NCBI RefSeq assembly: GCF_963662805.1
Contig: NZ_OY759859.1
Location: forward strand, 1 to 64,000
Source: an uncultured Cohaesibacter sp.
GTDB taxonomy: Bacteria > Pseudomonadota > Alphaproteobacteria > Rhizobiales > Cohaesibacteraceae
Length of the DNA stretch: 64,000 nt
Direction: 5' to 3'
Of this stretch, positions 43,611 through 52,888 are shown in pieces. How positions within the stretch are numbered: the stretch's first letter is position 1; each line of letters opens with the position of its first letter. A model generated the notes under the pieces. The model saw only the letters and a program-made list of their open reading frames with translations. It was not told the DNA's origin and did no database searches. The translations under genes and the position numbers were made by a program.

Positions 43611-45434
43611 TCAGGCGATGAAGCCGCCCGACTGCCGGCTCCAGAGCGAGGAATAGATCCCGCCTGCCGCAAGCAATTCCTCGTGGTTGCCCATCTCGAC
43701 GATCCGTCCCGCATCCATGACGATCAGGCGATCCATTGAGGCGATGGTCGACAGACGGTGAGCAATCGCCAGCACGGTCTTGCCTTCCATCAGCACGTTG
43801 AGGCTGTCCTGAATGGCCGCCTCGACTTCCGAATCGAGCGCCGAGGTCGCCTCGTCAAGCACAAGGATCGGCGCATTCTTCAGAAGCACCCGAGCAATCG
43901 CGATGCGCTGACGCTGGCCACCGGACAGCTTGACACCGCGTTCGCCGACCTGCGCCTGCATGCCCACATTGCCTTCGGTGTCGACAAGACCATTGATGAA
44001 GTCGAGCGCCTGCGCCTTGCGGGCGGCCTCAATGGCTTCTTCCTCGCTCGCCCCTTCCTTGCCATAGACGATATTCTCGAGCACCGTCCGGTGCAGCAAC
44101 GACGTATCCTGCGTGACCACACCAATCTGTGCCCGAAGGCTGTCCTGCTGCACATCGGCAACGCTCTGCCCGTCGACACGAATGTCGCCCGAATTGAGAT
44201 CATAGAAGCGCAGCAAAAGGTTGATCATTGTCGACTTACCGGCACCGGAACGCCCAACAAGACCGATCTTCTCGCCCGGACGGATCGTCAGATCGAGACA
44301 ATCGACCACTGGCTCATCTTTGCCATAGTCAAAGCTCGCCTTGTCAAACTCGATGCCACCCTTGGTGACCACGAGTGGCACGGCATTCGGCTTGTCGAGC
44401 ACGACACGTGGCTGCGAAATCGTGCCGATACCATCCTGTACCGTACCGATATTCTCGAACACACCGCCCACTTCCCAGAGGATCCATTCGGACATGCCTC
44501 TGAGACGCATGACAAGACCCGTTGCAATCGCCACATCGCCCGGCGTCACCGCACCCTGATACCAGAAATAGATCGCCACAACGACCGTGCCCACCAGCAG
44601 CAACTGATTGATCGACTTGAGCGCAATCTCGAGCACCGTCACCAGACGCATCTGGCGATGCACCGCCGCCATGAAGCCGACCATCGACTCCTTGGCATAG
44701 GCGTCCTCACGCGACGCATGAGAGAACAGCTTGACCACCGAAATGTTGGAATAAGCGTCCACCACCTTGCCCATCATGTCCGAACGGGCATTGGCCTGAA
44801 TCTTAGAGATCTTGCGCAGGCGCGGCACGAAAAACACCATCACGCCCACGTAGCAGACGATCCAGATGAACAGTGGCAAGGCCATTTGCCATCGCGTCTG
44901 ACCGATCATGTAGAGCGCGGAAATGAAATAGACGAGCACGAACACCAGCACGTCGGCGAGACGCGTGATCACCTCGCGCACGGCCAAGGCCGTCTGCATC
45001 AGCTTCTGGGCCACCCGACCGGCAAACTCATCCTGATAGAAGGTCATCGACTGGCGTAACAGATAGCGATGCACCCGCCACCGGATCGACATGGGATAGT
45101 TCCCCATGATGGTCTGGTGGAAGATGAATTGCCAGACCGTCTCGATCACCGGCATGACAACAAGCACCAGAATCCCCATCCAGAGCAGTTCGCCACCATG
45201 CTCCTCAAAGAAGGTCACTTTGTCCGCAGCGGAGAACCAGTTCACCAGATCGCCAACGAAGCCATAGATTGTCACCTCGATCAGCGCGACCATGGCACTC
45301 AGGATCGACACGACCAACATATAGGGCGCGACGGGGCGGGTGTAATACCAGCAAAAGCCCCAGAAGCTTTTCGGCGGCTGGGCAAGATCATAGTTTGCGA
45401 ACGGGTCAACGAGCTTTTCAAAAAAGGAAAACAT
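43611..45434 (-). CDS. ABC exporter, ATPase fused to membrane domain
   Basis: Half-size ABC exporter of 607 residues. Six membrane helices fill the first 330 residues; the ATPase domain has Walker A GRSGAGKSTMIN, the signature LSGGQRQRIAIARVL, Walker B LVLDEATSALD and the H-loop His in AIAHRLSTI. It belongs to the MsbA/multidrug-type exporters. The start ATG at 45434 has AGGAG 8 bases upstream; a longer in-frame extension to 45671 is unlike the family. Substrate unknown. Confidence 0.9.
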   Translation of the reverse strand: MFSFFEKLVDPFANYDLAQPPKSFWGFCWYYTRPVAPYMLVVSILSAMVALIEVTIYGFVGDLVNWFSAADKVTFFEEHGGELLWMGILVLVVMPVIETVWQFIFHQTIMGNYPMSIRWRVHRYLLRQSMTFYQDEFAGRVAQKLMQTALAVREVITRLADVLVFVLVYFISALYMIGQTRWQMALPLFIWIVCYVGVMVFFVPRLRKISKIQANARSDMMGKVVDAYSNISVVKLFSHASREDAYAKESMVGFMAAVHRQMRLVTVLEIALKSINQLLLVGTVVVAIYFWYQGAVTPGDVAIATGLVMRLRGMSEWILWEVGGVFENIGTVQDGIGTISQPRVVLDKPNAVPLVVTKGGIEFDKASFDYGKDEPVVDCLDLTIRPGEKIGLVGRSGAGKSTMINLLLRFYDLNSGDIRVDGQSVADVQQDSLRAQIGVVTQDTSLLHRTVLENIVYGKEGASEEEAIEAARKAQALDFINGLVDTEGNVGMQAQVGERGVKLSGGQRQRIAIARVLLKNAPILVLDEATSALDSEVEAAIQDSLNVLMEGKTVLAIAHRLSTIASMDRLIVMDAGRIVEMGNHEELLAAGGIYSSLWSRQSGGFIA

Positions 45435-45771
45435 CGCCGGGCTCCTGACAGGACAATCGGACGGAAAGACGGATGGGGTTATTGGATTGGTTTGAAACAG
45501 GCGGACGACGCAGCGACAGAGAGCCCGCTTCAGTGGCAAGACAGGGCGGCACCATATCACAGGCGATTTTACTGGCGAGCGCAAAAGGGGAACAAACGTC
45601 AGGAGCAGACCGAAATCGGGTAGCCTGTGACATATATCCCACGCAAAGGACAACGTGACTGACCTGTTCATGATCGAACCGGGGAGTGCAGCCCCGCAAT
45701 GGAGCCGTTGTGACAGGGATTTAACGAAAAGGCCATTGCGTTACGCGCCCGATTGGGCCAAAGCTTCGCCC

Positions 45772-46239
45772 ATGACCGAGCTAAGCCTTGCCCTCTATCA
45801 ACCGGACATCCCCCAGAATACCGGCACTATCCTCAGGATGGCGGCCTGTCTGGATCTGCACGTCCACATCATTGAGCCCTGTGGCTTCGCCCTCAATGAC
45901 CGCACCCTGCGCCGGGCGGGAATGGACTATCTGGAACGGGCAAGCTTCACCAAGCATCTGTCATGGCAGCATTTCCTCGACCATGCTCGTCAAAACGGCA
46001 ATCGACTGCTGCTGGCCACGACCAAGGCCGAACGCTCCTTCTATGACATCGATTATCGCTCAGGCGACATCCTGCTGTTCGGGCGGGAATCGGTTGGCGC
46101 TCCGGAGGATGTCCATGCAAGCGCCGACGAGCGGATCACCATTCCGATGAAATCAGGCGAGCGCTCTCTCAATCTCGCCATTTCCACCGCCATGATCACC
46201 ACCGAAGCCATGCGGCAATTGAGGGCCATTCCCACATGA
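45772..46239 (+). CDS. trmL: tRNA (cytidine(34)-2'-O)-methyltransferase
   Basis: SPOUT-type methyltransferase of 155 residues that modifies the wobble base of tRNA-Leu isoacceptors. It has LALYQPDIPQNTGTILRMAACL at the N terminus, DRTLRRAGMDYLE, and the knot region ILLFGRESVGAPEDV and IPMKSGERSLNLAISTAM. I chose the ATG at 45772 as the family start; the frame is open upstream to 45655. It overlaps hemF by ATGA. Confidence 0.92.
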   Translation: MTELSLALYQPDIPQNTGTILRMAACLDLHVHIIEPCGFALNDRTLRRAGMDYLERASFTKHLSWQHFLDHARQNGNRLLLATTKAERSFYDIDYRSGDILLFGRESVGAPEDVHASADERITIPMKSGERSLNLAISTAMITTEAMRQLRAIPT

Positions 46240-47153
46240 CCGAGACCATCAACGCGACCCTTCCCGAAGACCTGCCGGATAACATCGAGGACAAGAAGGC
46301 CTTGGCAGCCGACTGGTTCGCCAGCTTGCGCGACCGGATCTGCGAAGCCTTCGAAGCGATTGAAGACGACATCGTCAACCCAAACAACCCGTTACCCGCC
46401 GGTCGGTTCGAACGCACGCCATGGGAGCGCACGGACCATTCAGGCGCCAAGGGAGGCGGCGGCATCATGTCGATCATGAAGGGGCGGGTATTCGAAAAGG
46501 TCGGTGTCCATGTCTCCACGGTGCACGGGGAATTTGCCCCCCAGTTCCGCGATCAGATCCCCGGCGCATCAAAGGATCCGCACTTCTGGGCTGCAGGCAT
46601 CTCGCTCATCGCCCATCTGCACAATCCCCATGTCCCGGCGGTGCACATGAACACCCGGATGATCGTCACGACGCGGCAGTGGTTTGGTGGTGGCGCCGAT
46701 CTGACACCGGTTCTCGACAACCGGCGCACGCAAGAAGACCCGGACAGCGTAGCCTTTCACGCCGCGATGAAAAAGGCCTGTGACGCCCATGAAGTCGCCG
46801 ACTACGACGCCTACAAGGCATGGTGCGACCGCTATTTCTATCTCCCCCATAGGCAGGAGCCGCGCGGCATCGGCGGCATTTTCTATGATCGTCACAACAG
46901 CGGCAATTGGGATGCGGACTTCGCCTTCACCAAGGACGTCGGCCTCGCCTTCCTCGATATCTACCCCGAGCTTGTTCGCCGCAACATGGAAACTCCATGG
47001 TCAGAGGCCGAGCGCGAGGAACAGCTGATCCGGCGTGGACGCTATGTGGAGTTCAATTTGCTCCATGACAGGGGAACAATCTTCGGGCTGAAGACGGGCG
47101 GCAATGTCGATTCGATCCTGTCCTCGATGCCCCCCGTCGTCAAATGGCCTTAG
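46236..47153 (+). CDS. hemF: Oxygen-dependent coproporphyrinogen III oxidase
   Basis: Converts coproporphyrinogen III to protoporphyrinogen IX with oxygen, in heme synthesis. The 305 residues fit the family. Conserved blocks are ERTPWERTDHSGAKGGGGIMS, HMNTRMIVTTRQWFGGGADLTP, RHEERGIGGIFYD-like QEPRGIGGIFYDRHN, and RGRYVEFNLLHDRGTIFGLKTGG. It overlaps trmL by 4 bases and converges with cca, only 15 bases away. Confidence 0.97.
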   Translation: MTETINATLPEDLPDNIEDKKALAADWFASLRDRICEAFEAIEDDIVNPNNPLPAGRFERTPWERTDHSGAKGGGGIMSIMKGRVFEKVGVHVSTVHGEFAPQFRDQIPGASKDPHFWAAGISLIAHLHNPHVPAVHMNTRMIVTTRQWFGGGADLTPVLDNRRTQEDPDSVAFHAAMKKACDAHEVADYDAYKAWCDRYFYLPHRQEPRGIGGIFYDRHNSGNWDADFAFTKDVGLAFLDIYPELVRRNMETPWSEAEREEQLIRRGRYVEFNLLHDRGTIFGLKTGGNVDSILSSMPPVVKWP

Positions 47154-47168
47154 AAGGGTCAAGACAAC

Positions 47169-48419
47169 TCAAAGGCATTTCATCAACTTGGCCGACAACA
47201 GCTCGGATCGCGTGAGGGCAAAACCGCTCTTCACCCAGCGAGCTTCGAGTCGTGACAGACAGGAGCCAACTTCCGGCCCCGGTGCCATGCCGTGATCGAG
47301 CAGATCGCGCCCGCTGATGGGAAAATCCGGTACAGACCAGAGCTCCAGCCCGTGCAATTCCATCGAAAGCTCGGTCAAATCAGGATCAAGCCGCCGGTCA
47401 ACGATCGCCAGCATGATCATGCTCGTTGCGACCTCTTTGCCATGCAGATAGGCAAGCGTCTGAATGGCTGCCTCGGACGGATCATTGACGCTTCGATAGC
47501 CCCGCACCAGACGAACCATGATGTCCCGGATCCGGTTGGGCAGCCTCAAAGTCTTCGCAACACGCTGCGCATCCTCCTCGACCTCAACACAAAGAGCCGT
47601 CAGCAACAGCGACAGGTCGGGCTTCAGCCGCAAGGAAGACGCAAGTCTCAGAAGACCTGAAAACCGTGACAAACGCGGCACAGAGCCGAGCACGTCACCA
47701 AGCATCCCGCCCACATGCATCGCGTGAAGAGCAGCCATCGCAAAGGGCCCCTGAACGAGCTTGACCATTTCCACGCCAACCCGCTCAGCAGACAGGGTCG
47801 AAAGCGATTTTTGCGCAGCGATGCAGGCGCGATAATCCTCGCGGCGGAAATTCTCACCATATTGCGCATAAAAGCGGAAGAAGCGCAGGATCCTGAGATA
47901 GTCCTCGGCGATGCGCCTATCCGCATTTCCAATGAAGCGGACCACACGCAAGCGCGCATCCTCGATGCCGCATCCTGTGGGATCATGAAGACACCCGTCC
48001 TTATCCAGATAGACCGCATTCATCGTGAAATCACGCCGATGCGCGTCGACACTCCAGTCTCGCCCGAAGGCGACCTGCGCATGACGGCCATCGGTCTCAA
48101 CATCGGTGCGCAGGGTCGTAACCTCAAAGGCCATATCGTCGATCAGCAGTGTCACAGTGCCATGATCAAGGCCCGTCGGCAGCACCCGGACATCCGCATC
48201 ATGCGCCCAATGCATGACGAGGCTCGGCTCGGCTGTTGCGGCGCAGTCAAAATCCTTCACCACCATGCCAAGCAGGGAATTCCTGACGGCACCGCCAACA
48301 ATGCGAACTTCCTCGCCATCCCGATTGAGCAGCTTAAACAGCGCCTGCACCTGCGGCAGCTTCAACCAGTCGAAGGCCGGATCATCTCCGACAAAGGCCA
48401 GCCGCTTGTCTCCGCTCAT
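47169..48419 (-). CDS. cca: CCA tRNA nucleotidyltransferase/poly(A) polymerase family
   Basis: A 416-residue class II nucleotidyltransferase that adds or repairs the 3' CCA of tRNAs. The N-terminal head is clear: VRIVGGAVRNSLLGMVVKDFDCAATAEP (the G-G and D-x-D metal site), VTTLRTDVETDGRHAQVAFGRDW, and RRDFTMNAVYLD. Poly(A)-polymerase activity is a known alternative in this family. It is the last gene of a four-gene operon with ATGA overlaps. Confidence 0.92.
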   Translation of the reverse strand: MSGDKRLAFVGDDPAFDWLKLPQVQALFKLLNRDGEEVRIVGGAVRNSLLGMVVKDFDCAATAEPSLVMHWAHDADVRVLPTGLDHGTVTLLIDDMAFEVTTLRTDVETDGRHAQVAFGRDWSVDAHRRDFTMNAVYLDKDGCLHDPTGCGIEDARLRVVRFIGNADRRIAEDYLRILRFFRFYAQYGENFRREDYRACIAAQKSLSTLSAERVGVEMVKLVQGPFAMAALHAMHVGGMLGDVLGSVPRLSRFSGLLRLASSLRLKPDLSLLLTALCVEVEEDAQRVAKTLRLPNRIRDIMVRLVRGYRSVNDPSEAAIQTLAYLHGKEVATSMIMLAIVDRRLDPDLTELSMELHGLELWSVPDFPISGRDLLDHGMAPGPEVGSCLSRLEARWVKSGFALTRSELLSAKLMKCL

Positions 48420-48685
48420 TCGGCACCCTTGATCTGGCCGGGAACGAGCACGCCATTCTCATCATAATGCGTCGGGATATAGACCCCGTTGACCGGATTG
48501 TTGTCGATCTGCGACAGGATGACAAAACCGACGAGCGAGAAAAGAATCCCTGCCATGATCAGCCAATAGCGCGGCGCGTCGATGAAGGCCTGCCGGTTCA
48601 TCTTCTTGGTCAGAAACAAATATCCCGCATACATGAGGAAGGGCAGCAGGAAGAGAATGACTTGTGTAACGAGGACCCTGATCAT
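48416..48685 (-). CDS. DUF6111 family membrane protein
   Basis: An 89-residue protein with two hydrophobic helices (LVTQVILFLLPFLMYAGYLF and YWLIMAGILFSLVGFVIL) and a soluble C-terminal tail ending NGVLVPGQIKGAE. It matches the small membrane proteins found between NUDIX and cca genes in Hyphomicrobiales (DUF6111). It overlaps the genes on both sides by ATGA. Function unknown. Confidence 0.85.
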   Translation of the reverse strand: MIRVLVTQVILFLLPFLMYAGYLFLTKKMNRQAFIDAPRYWLIMAGILFSLVGFVILSQIDNNPVNGVYIPTHYDENGVLVPGQIKGAE

Positions 48686-49320
48686 GAACGATAGACCGTT
48701 TCATAGAGATTGCGCAAAATACCGGCGGTAACACCCCAAATATAATAATCGTGATAGGGCATTGCGATATATTGCCGTAATTTTCCTCGCCATTCCGCGC
48801 TTTCATGACGATGATTGTCCGGGTTCATCAAAAATCCCAGCGGCACTTCGAAAATCTCGGCAACCTCTTCGGGGTTGGCCTCAAGCTGAAAGCCGGGAGT
48901 GACCATCGAAAGCTGCGGGAAGATGCGGTATCCAGTCGAAGAGATATAGGGCCGCATCTGACCGAAAACGCGCACGAAGGTGCGATCAAGACCGATCTCT
49001 TCCTCCGCCTCCCTGAGTGCAGCCGCCCGGGCCGAGGCATCGCCCTCATCGAGCTTTCCACCCGGAAAGGCAATCTGACCTGCATGAGACGGAAGATGAT
49101 GGGTCCGTTTGGTCAGGATGACCGTCGCTTCCACATCGGGACCGCGATCAACAACCGGGATGAGAACGGCTGCATCCTTGAGATCAACCACCTCCCCCTC
49201 GTGCCAGGCAAGATCCTTGATCGGCGCTCCGATGGCAGCCTCGCCTTCACCAAGTTCGCCATCGCGCTGAAGCGCGGTCTCAACGCGGCTGCGAAAGCTT
49301 TCAGCAGAAAATTCATTCAT
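48682..49320 (-). CDS. CoA pyrophosphatase, NUDIX family
   Basis: NUDIX hydrolase of 212 residues resembling NudL/YeaB CoA pyrophosphatases. It shows the family-specific TKRTHHLPSHAGQIAFPGGK immediately before the NUDIX box (residues near 88-110, GGKLDEGDASARAAALREAEEEIG). CoA and its thioesters are the expected substrates. It is translationally coupled (ATGA) to DUF1285 upstream and DUF6111 downstream. Confidence 0.9.
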   Translation of the reverse strand: MNEFSAESFRSRVETALQRDGELGEGEAAIGAPIKDLAWHEGEVVDLKDAAVLIPVVDRGPDVEATVILTKRTHHLPSHAGQIAFPGGKLDEGDASARAAALREAEEEIGLDRTFVRVFGQMRPYISSTGYRIFPQLSMVTPGFQLEANPEEVAEIFEVPLGFLMNPDNHRHESAEWRGKLRQYIAMPYHDYYIWGVTAGILRNLYETVYRS

Positions 49321-49970
49321 GAAAGGGCTCCGAACTGCTCCACCTCGGCCATCGAACAGATTGCAAAGAACTGCCCGCCACTTGCCACGCCGAAGGAGCC
49401 GCGATGCTCGCCCTCCCCCTCATTGGCGTGGGACACAAGATCGAACATCAGCGCCCGTGTCAGGCGAGCCTCAAGCCGCCCTCTGACCAGCACATAGGCC
49501 TTGAAGCCGCCGGTTTCCGGCTCAACCGCGAAGCGGAGCGGATGGTCGGCGTCGACGGAGACCACGTCGCCGACATTGGTGCGGAAGGTTAAGTGGGCAG
49601 TACCACTATCCTCAACCACGGCCATTTCGACGGCCTGAAACGGTGCGTCCTCGACCGTAATCCTGATCTTCTCGACCGGTGTGACGAGATAAGTCTCGCC
49701 ATCCTCATCCTTGCGCAGAACTGAGGCGAAGAGGCGCACCAGAGCCTCGCGCCCGATGGGCGAGCCCATATAGTGCCAACTGCCATCCGGCGAGATGCGC
49801 ATATCGAGCGCCCCGCAATAGTCCGGGTGCCAGCGTTCGACAGGAGGGCGGGACTGACTGTCCTGCGCCCGAGAAATGAGCGCAGACAGGCTTGCGGGCA
49901 TGCCCTTGAGCGCTCCATCCGATCCGGACTGGGCGTCAGATTGCTGAGTGTTGTCTTTATTGGTCATCAC
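49317..49970 (-). CDS. DUF1285 domain protein
   Basis: A 217-residue cytoplasmic protein of the DUF1285 family: CGALDMRISPDGSWHYMGSPIGREALVRLFASVL, then DEDGETYLVTPVEKIRI. First gene of the DUF1285-NUDIX-DUF6111-cca operon, an arrangement common in the order. Function unknown; coupling to a CoA pyrophosphatase and cca is suggestive only. Confidence 0.88.
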   Translation of the reverse strand: MMTNKDNTQQSDAQSGSDGALKGMPASLSALISRAQDSQSRPPVERWHPDYCGALDMRISPDGSWHYMGSPIGREALVRLFASVLRKDEDGETYLVTPVEKIRITVEDAPFQAVEMAVVEDSGTAHLTFRTNVGDVVSVDADHPLRFAVEPETGGFKAYVLVRGRLEARLTRALMFDLVSHANEGEGEHRGSFGVASGGQFFAICSMAEVEQFGALS

Positions 49971-50087
49971 ACTTTTACGTCTTGATGCAGGCCATCGGGG
50001 CCGCTCACGAATCCGGGATGACTATAGGGTGGGACAGCCCCGAAGCAAAGAGGGCGCTTCGGAGCCATTTGTAGCGAAAAAGTCCGC

Positions 50088-50588
50088 CTAGACGCCGGGC
50101 TTCACCAGCCCCTTGCATTCGGCCACTTTCTCATCATTGAGCGGCAGCAGCAAAAGGCGCAGCGGGTCTACTGGTCCGGGCATCGCGATGACGCCATGGG
50201 GCACACGTTCGAAACCGAACCGGGAATAATAATCATAGTCGCCGACCAGCAGGATCGAGCAATAATCAAGCTTCCGTGCCTCTTCGATGGCCTTGACCAT
50301 CAGCAGGCGGCCCGCGCCCTGATTCTTGAACCGGGGATGGACAGCGAGCGGCCCAAGCAGCAGCGCACGGCATTTGCCGATCGTGATCGGCGACAGCCGC
50401 ACCGATCCTGCGAGGTGCCCCGCACAGACAGCAACGTAGCTGAGAGATGGTTCCGGATCGACAGATTCGCGCACACGAAAAGCCGTACGGGCAAACCGGC
50501 CCGGACCGAACGCATCACGATGCAATTGTTCGATGGCATCGTTATGGAGCGGCAATTCACGCTCCAGATTGAAGTCTGGCTGGCACAT
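50088..50588 (-). CDS. GNAT-family N-acetyltransferase
   Basis: GNAT domain protein of about 166 residues: NDAIEQLHRDAFGPGRFARTAFRVRE, then the acetyl-CoA region LGPLAVHPRFKNQGAGRLLMVKAIEEA and YYSRFGFERV. It looks like the YhbS type of acetyltransferase. The start is uncertain: the ATG at 50588 gives a family-sized protein, but 50639 and 50711 are in frame. No clear ribosome site decides it. Confidence 0.8.
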   Translation of the reverse strand: MCQPDFNLERELPLHNDAIEQLHRDAFGPGRFARTAFRVRESVDPEPSLSYVAVCAGHLAGSVRLSPITIGKCRALLLGPLAVHPRFKNQGAGRLLMVKAIEEARKLDYCSILLVGDYDYYSRFGFERVPHGVIAMPGPVDPLRLLLLPLNDEKVAECKGLVKPGV

Positions 50589-50952
50589 GGAAGTCTGTCC
50601 AGTTTGTCCACTTTGAGTGGTGACGCCTTCAAGATACATAGCGCAACTTTCAAGCAAGGGGCCATTCATGGCGAATGGCAACTGATAGAGTGATGTGATT
50701 GCCGCATCCAATTCGGGGGAAAGGCTGATGATACGGCCACATCATCCTCATTCCCTAACGTCGTCGCATGGTTTTCCGTCCGTCCGGTTGATCGTCATAT
50801 CGAAAATTTCTCCCCCACTAACATACTGGCCAAGACCTGTCTATATGAGATTAAATGATATAATCAGAATTTTTACAGCACATTGTGCTGATAAATTACC
50901 CTTGAGAAGAATTTAATCACACAAAAGCTCTCAAGCGGCTTCAGACGATCAA
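50589..50952. other. Intergenic region between GNAT and NUDIX genes
   Basis: The first part may code if the GNAT gene starts upstream. From about 50800 it is AT-rich. I see no RNA gene, terminator or repeat. Confidence 0.4.
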
Positions 50953-51474
50953 TTACCAATAGGGAGCGGGACCTCTGCCCTGTCGCCATTCTTCAAGGCG
51001 TGTCCGCGTGGCGCGCGTGATATCCTCGGGCAGGGCATCAAGCGGGAAGAACCGACCTTCGATGATTTCACCGTCAGCCGATGGAAAGACCGTGGGCAGA
51101 CCCTCCTCATTGTCCCATCGCCAGTCCCGCACGATGTAACAGGCGATATAGTCCGGGATGACGAACTTGTCATTGAGGAAAAGCCCCCATAACTCTGGCT
51201 CGGACAGCGCGATGATCCCCGCCTCCTCCTGCATTTCCCTCTTGGCCGCAACGAGTGGCAGCTCCCCACGTTCGACGCCGCCGCCGGGCAAATACCAGCC
51301 TGCCAAATAACTGTGCTTGACTAAAAAAACGGCATTTTGGTCATTCAGGATAAGGACGCGCGTTCCGACCGAAACACCGCGGAATCCGCACTGAAAAACC
51401 AGAGACAGACTTATCAACCACCTCGGGGCACGAAATGATATTTTAAATATCGATAATAACTTGAATATGTTCAT
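50953..51474 (-). CDS. NUDIX hydrolase
   Basis: NUDIX protein of 173 residues with a well-formed box: GGGVERGELPLVAAKREMQEEAGI near residues 70-90. It has an N-terminal stretch of about 30 basic and hydrophobic residues (KISFRAPRWLISLSLVF) that may be a membrane-associating segment, which is unusual for NUDIX enzymes. The substrate cannot be read from the sequence. Confidence 0.85.
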   Translation of the reverse strand: MNIFKLLSIFKISFRAPRWLISLSLVFQCGFRGVSVGTRVLILNDQNAVFLVKHSYLAGWYLPGGGVERGELPLVAAKREMQEEAGIIALSEPELWGLFLNDKFVIPDYIACYIVRDWRWDNEEGLPTVFPSADGEIIEGRFFPLDALPEDITRATRTRLEEWRQGRGPAPYW

Positions 51475-51624
51475 GTTTTCACCTATGCATTAATCGCATA
51501 GCAGGTATGTTAGTATTTTTGCCATTTATCATTGGTTTTGAAATGCTTTCGGAGCACATTGGGGCCAATTGCTGAATAATTCAGCACCTTGTGATTAAAA
51601 TCTGAACACATGAAGAGGCCCATC

Positions 51625-51732
51625 ATGAAGTTCCTGAAGAAAAGCAAAAAGACTGCTCGCTTTCATTGGCGCCCTGCAGTCAACATGTCCGACCGTCGTG
51701 TTGTCAACACCCTGATCAACCCGATTGGATAA
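51625..51732 (+). CDS. Putative small basic protein, 35 codons
   Basis: A 35-codon ORF that starts MKFLKKSKKTARFHW and ends NTLINPIG, rich in Lys and Arg. GAAGAGG lies 7 bases before the ATG; an in-frame ATG at 51610 would add five residues. Codon use is like that of neighbouring genes. A strong terminator follows 48 bases later, so the ORF would be a transcription unit of its own. I do not recognise the family, and expression is unproven. Confidence 0.5.
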   Translation: MKFLKKSKKTARFHWRPAVNMSDRRVVNTLINPIG

Positions 51733-51779
51733 GCATCCAGACACCGGCCCACAGCGTCGGAGCACTGGAACCAGATAAG

Positions 51780-51816
51780 AGCGGTGACAGACCTTCCCAG
51801 TCTGCCACCGCTTTTT
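51780..51816 (+). terminator. Rho-independent terminator after the small ORF
   Basis: AGCGGTG plus CAGAC pair with GTCTG plus CACCGCT (51780-51792 and 51800-51812, one mismatch) around a 7-base loop. TTTTTCTTT follows. It ends the short transcript that holds the 35-codon ORF. Confidence 0.8.
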
Positions 51817-51897
51817 CTTTGCAAATATGTCGGGATTGCTCAGACAAAATCCATTCTGCTCTGGACGCAAAGGCAAAAAGCGACTATCGCCAAGGCT

Positions 51898-52806
51898 ATG
51901 TTTCGCTTGGCACATATCTCGGATCCACACCTCGGTCCCCTTCCCTCCCCGACGCTTGCCCAGTTGGCGAGCAAACGGATCTTCGGCTACATCAACTGGC
52001 GCCGGAACAGGAAAGGTGTGCTGACCAACAGCACGTTGGACGCCCTCATCGATGACATGCAAACGCAGGCACCCGATCATCTTGCTGTGACCGGAGACCT
52101 CGTCAACCTTGCGCTGCCGGCCGAGATCACCAATGCCCGCAAATGGCTCGAAACGCTCGGCACCCCTGAGGACGTCTCTGCCATCCCCGGCAATCATGAT
52201 GCCTATGTGCCGCGCGCCCGCATGAGCGCCGAGAAATCCTGGGCTCCTTTCATGCGCGGGGATCAACACGACGAGCGGGATTGGTCCCCTGCTTACCCCT
52301 ACCTGCGCATCCGTGACAACATCGCGCTCATCGGTGTCAGTTCGGCGACCGCCACGATGCCTCTGATGGCGACCGGCTATTTTCGCAAGGCTCAGGCCAG
52401 ACGCCTTGAAGCCCTTCTGGAAGATTGCGCCCGGCGGGATTTCTTCCGCGTGGTGATGATCCATCACCCACCCTGCCGCAACGCCACCCAATGGTACAAA
52501 CGCCTCGTCGGTGGTTCACTGTTCCGCAAGGTGATCGCCAAACACGGCGCCGAGTTGATCCTTCACGGTCACACCCACCTTGCCACCAAGATGTCGACCG
52601 CCTCGCCCAAAGGGCCAGTCCCCGTCATCTGCGTGCCGAGCGCCTCACAGGGCACCGGCACCAAGAAGCCCGCAGCCCGCTACAATCTCTTTGACATTGA
52701 CGGCGCACCAGGCAGCTGGCGCTGCAATCTTATCGAACGAGGCTTTGACGAGACGGGAACACTGAGGGAAATAGAGCGGCAATATCTGTCGATCCCCAAC
52801 GGCTAG
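51898..52806 (+). CDS. Metallophosphoesterase family protein
   Basis: Calcineurin-like phosphoesterase of 302 residues. Metal-binding motifs appear in the standard order: HISDPHLG, VTGDLVN, IPGNHDAYV, MIHHPP and LHGHTH. This fits cAMP-phosphodiesterase-like or related enzymes. I place the start at 51898 (MFRLAHISD); an upstream extension crosses the terminator of the small ORF and is unlikely. Substrate unknown. Confidence 0.9.
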   Translation: MFRLAHISDPHLGPLPSPTLAQLASKRIFGYINWRRNRKGVLTNSTLDALIDDMQTQAPDHLAVTGDLVNLALPAEITNARKWLETLGTPEDVSAIPGNHDAYVPRARMSAEKSWAPFMRGDQHDERDWSPAYPYLRIRDNIALIGVSSATATMPLMATGYFRKAQARRLEALLEDCARRDFFRVVMIHHPPCRNATQWYKRLVGGSLFRKVIAKHGAELILHGHTHLATKMSTASPKGPVPVICVPSASQGTGTKKPAARYNLFDIDGAPGSWRCNLIERGFDETGTLREIERQYLSIPNG

Positions 52807-52888
52807 AACAACCGCGCACATCCTCGCGACCAGTCGCCTTGCGCGGGCCTGGCCTCATGCGCCTCATGCCTAGAGATGGGGTTAAGTA

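Noticed and set aside
43381..43656. A 91-codon ORF between petA and the ABC exporter.
   Set aside because: It overlaps the probable petABC promoter and runs into the exporter gene on the opposite strand; no family resemblance.
43758..45059. A 433-codon His/Arg-rich ORF on the plus strand over the ABC exporter.
   Set aside because: Antisense of a complete ABC exporter and of odd composition.
51595..52491. A 298-codon minus-strand ORF over the metallophosphoesterase and the small ORF.
   Set aside because: The plus-strand protein has all five metal-binding motifs in order; the minus frame has none.
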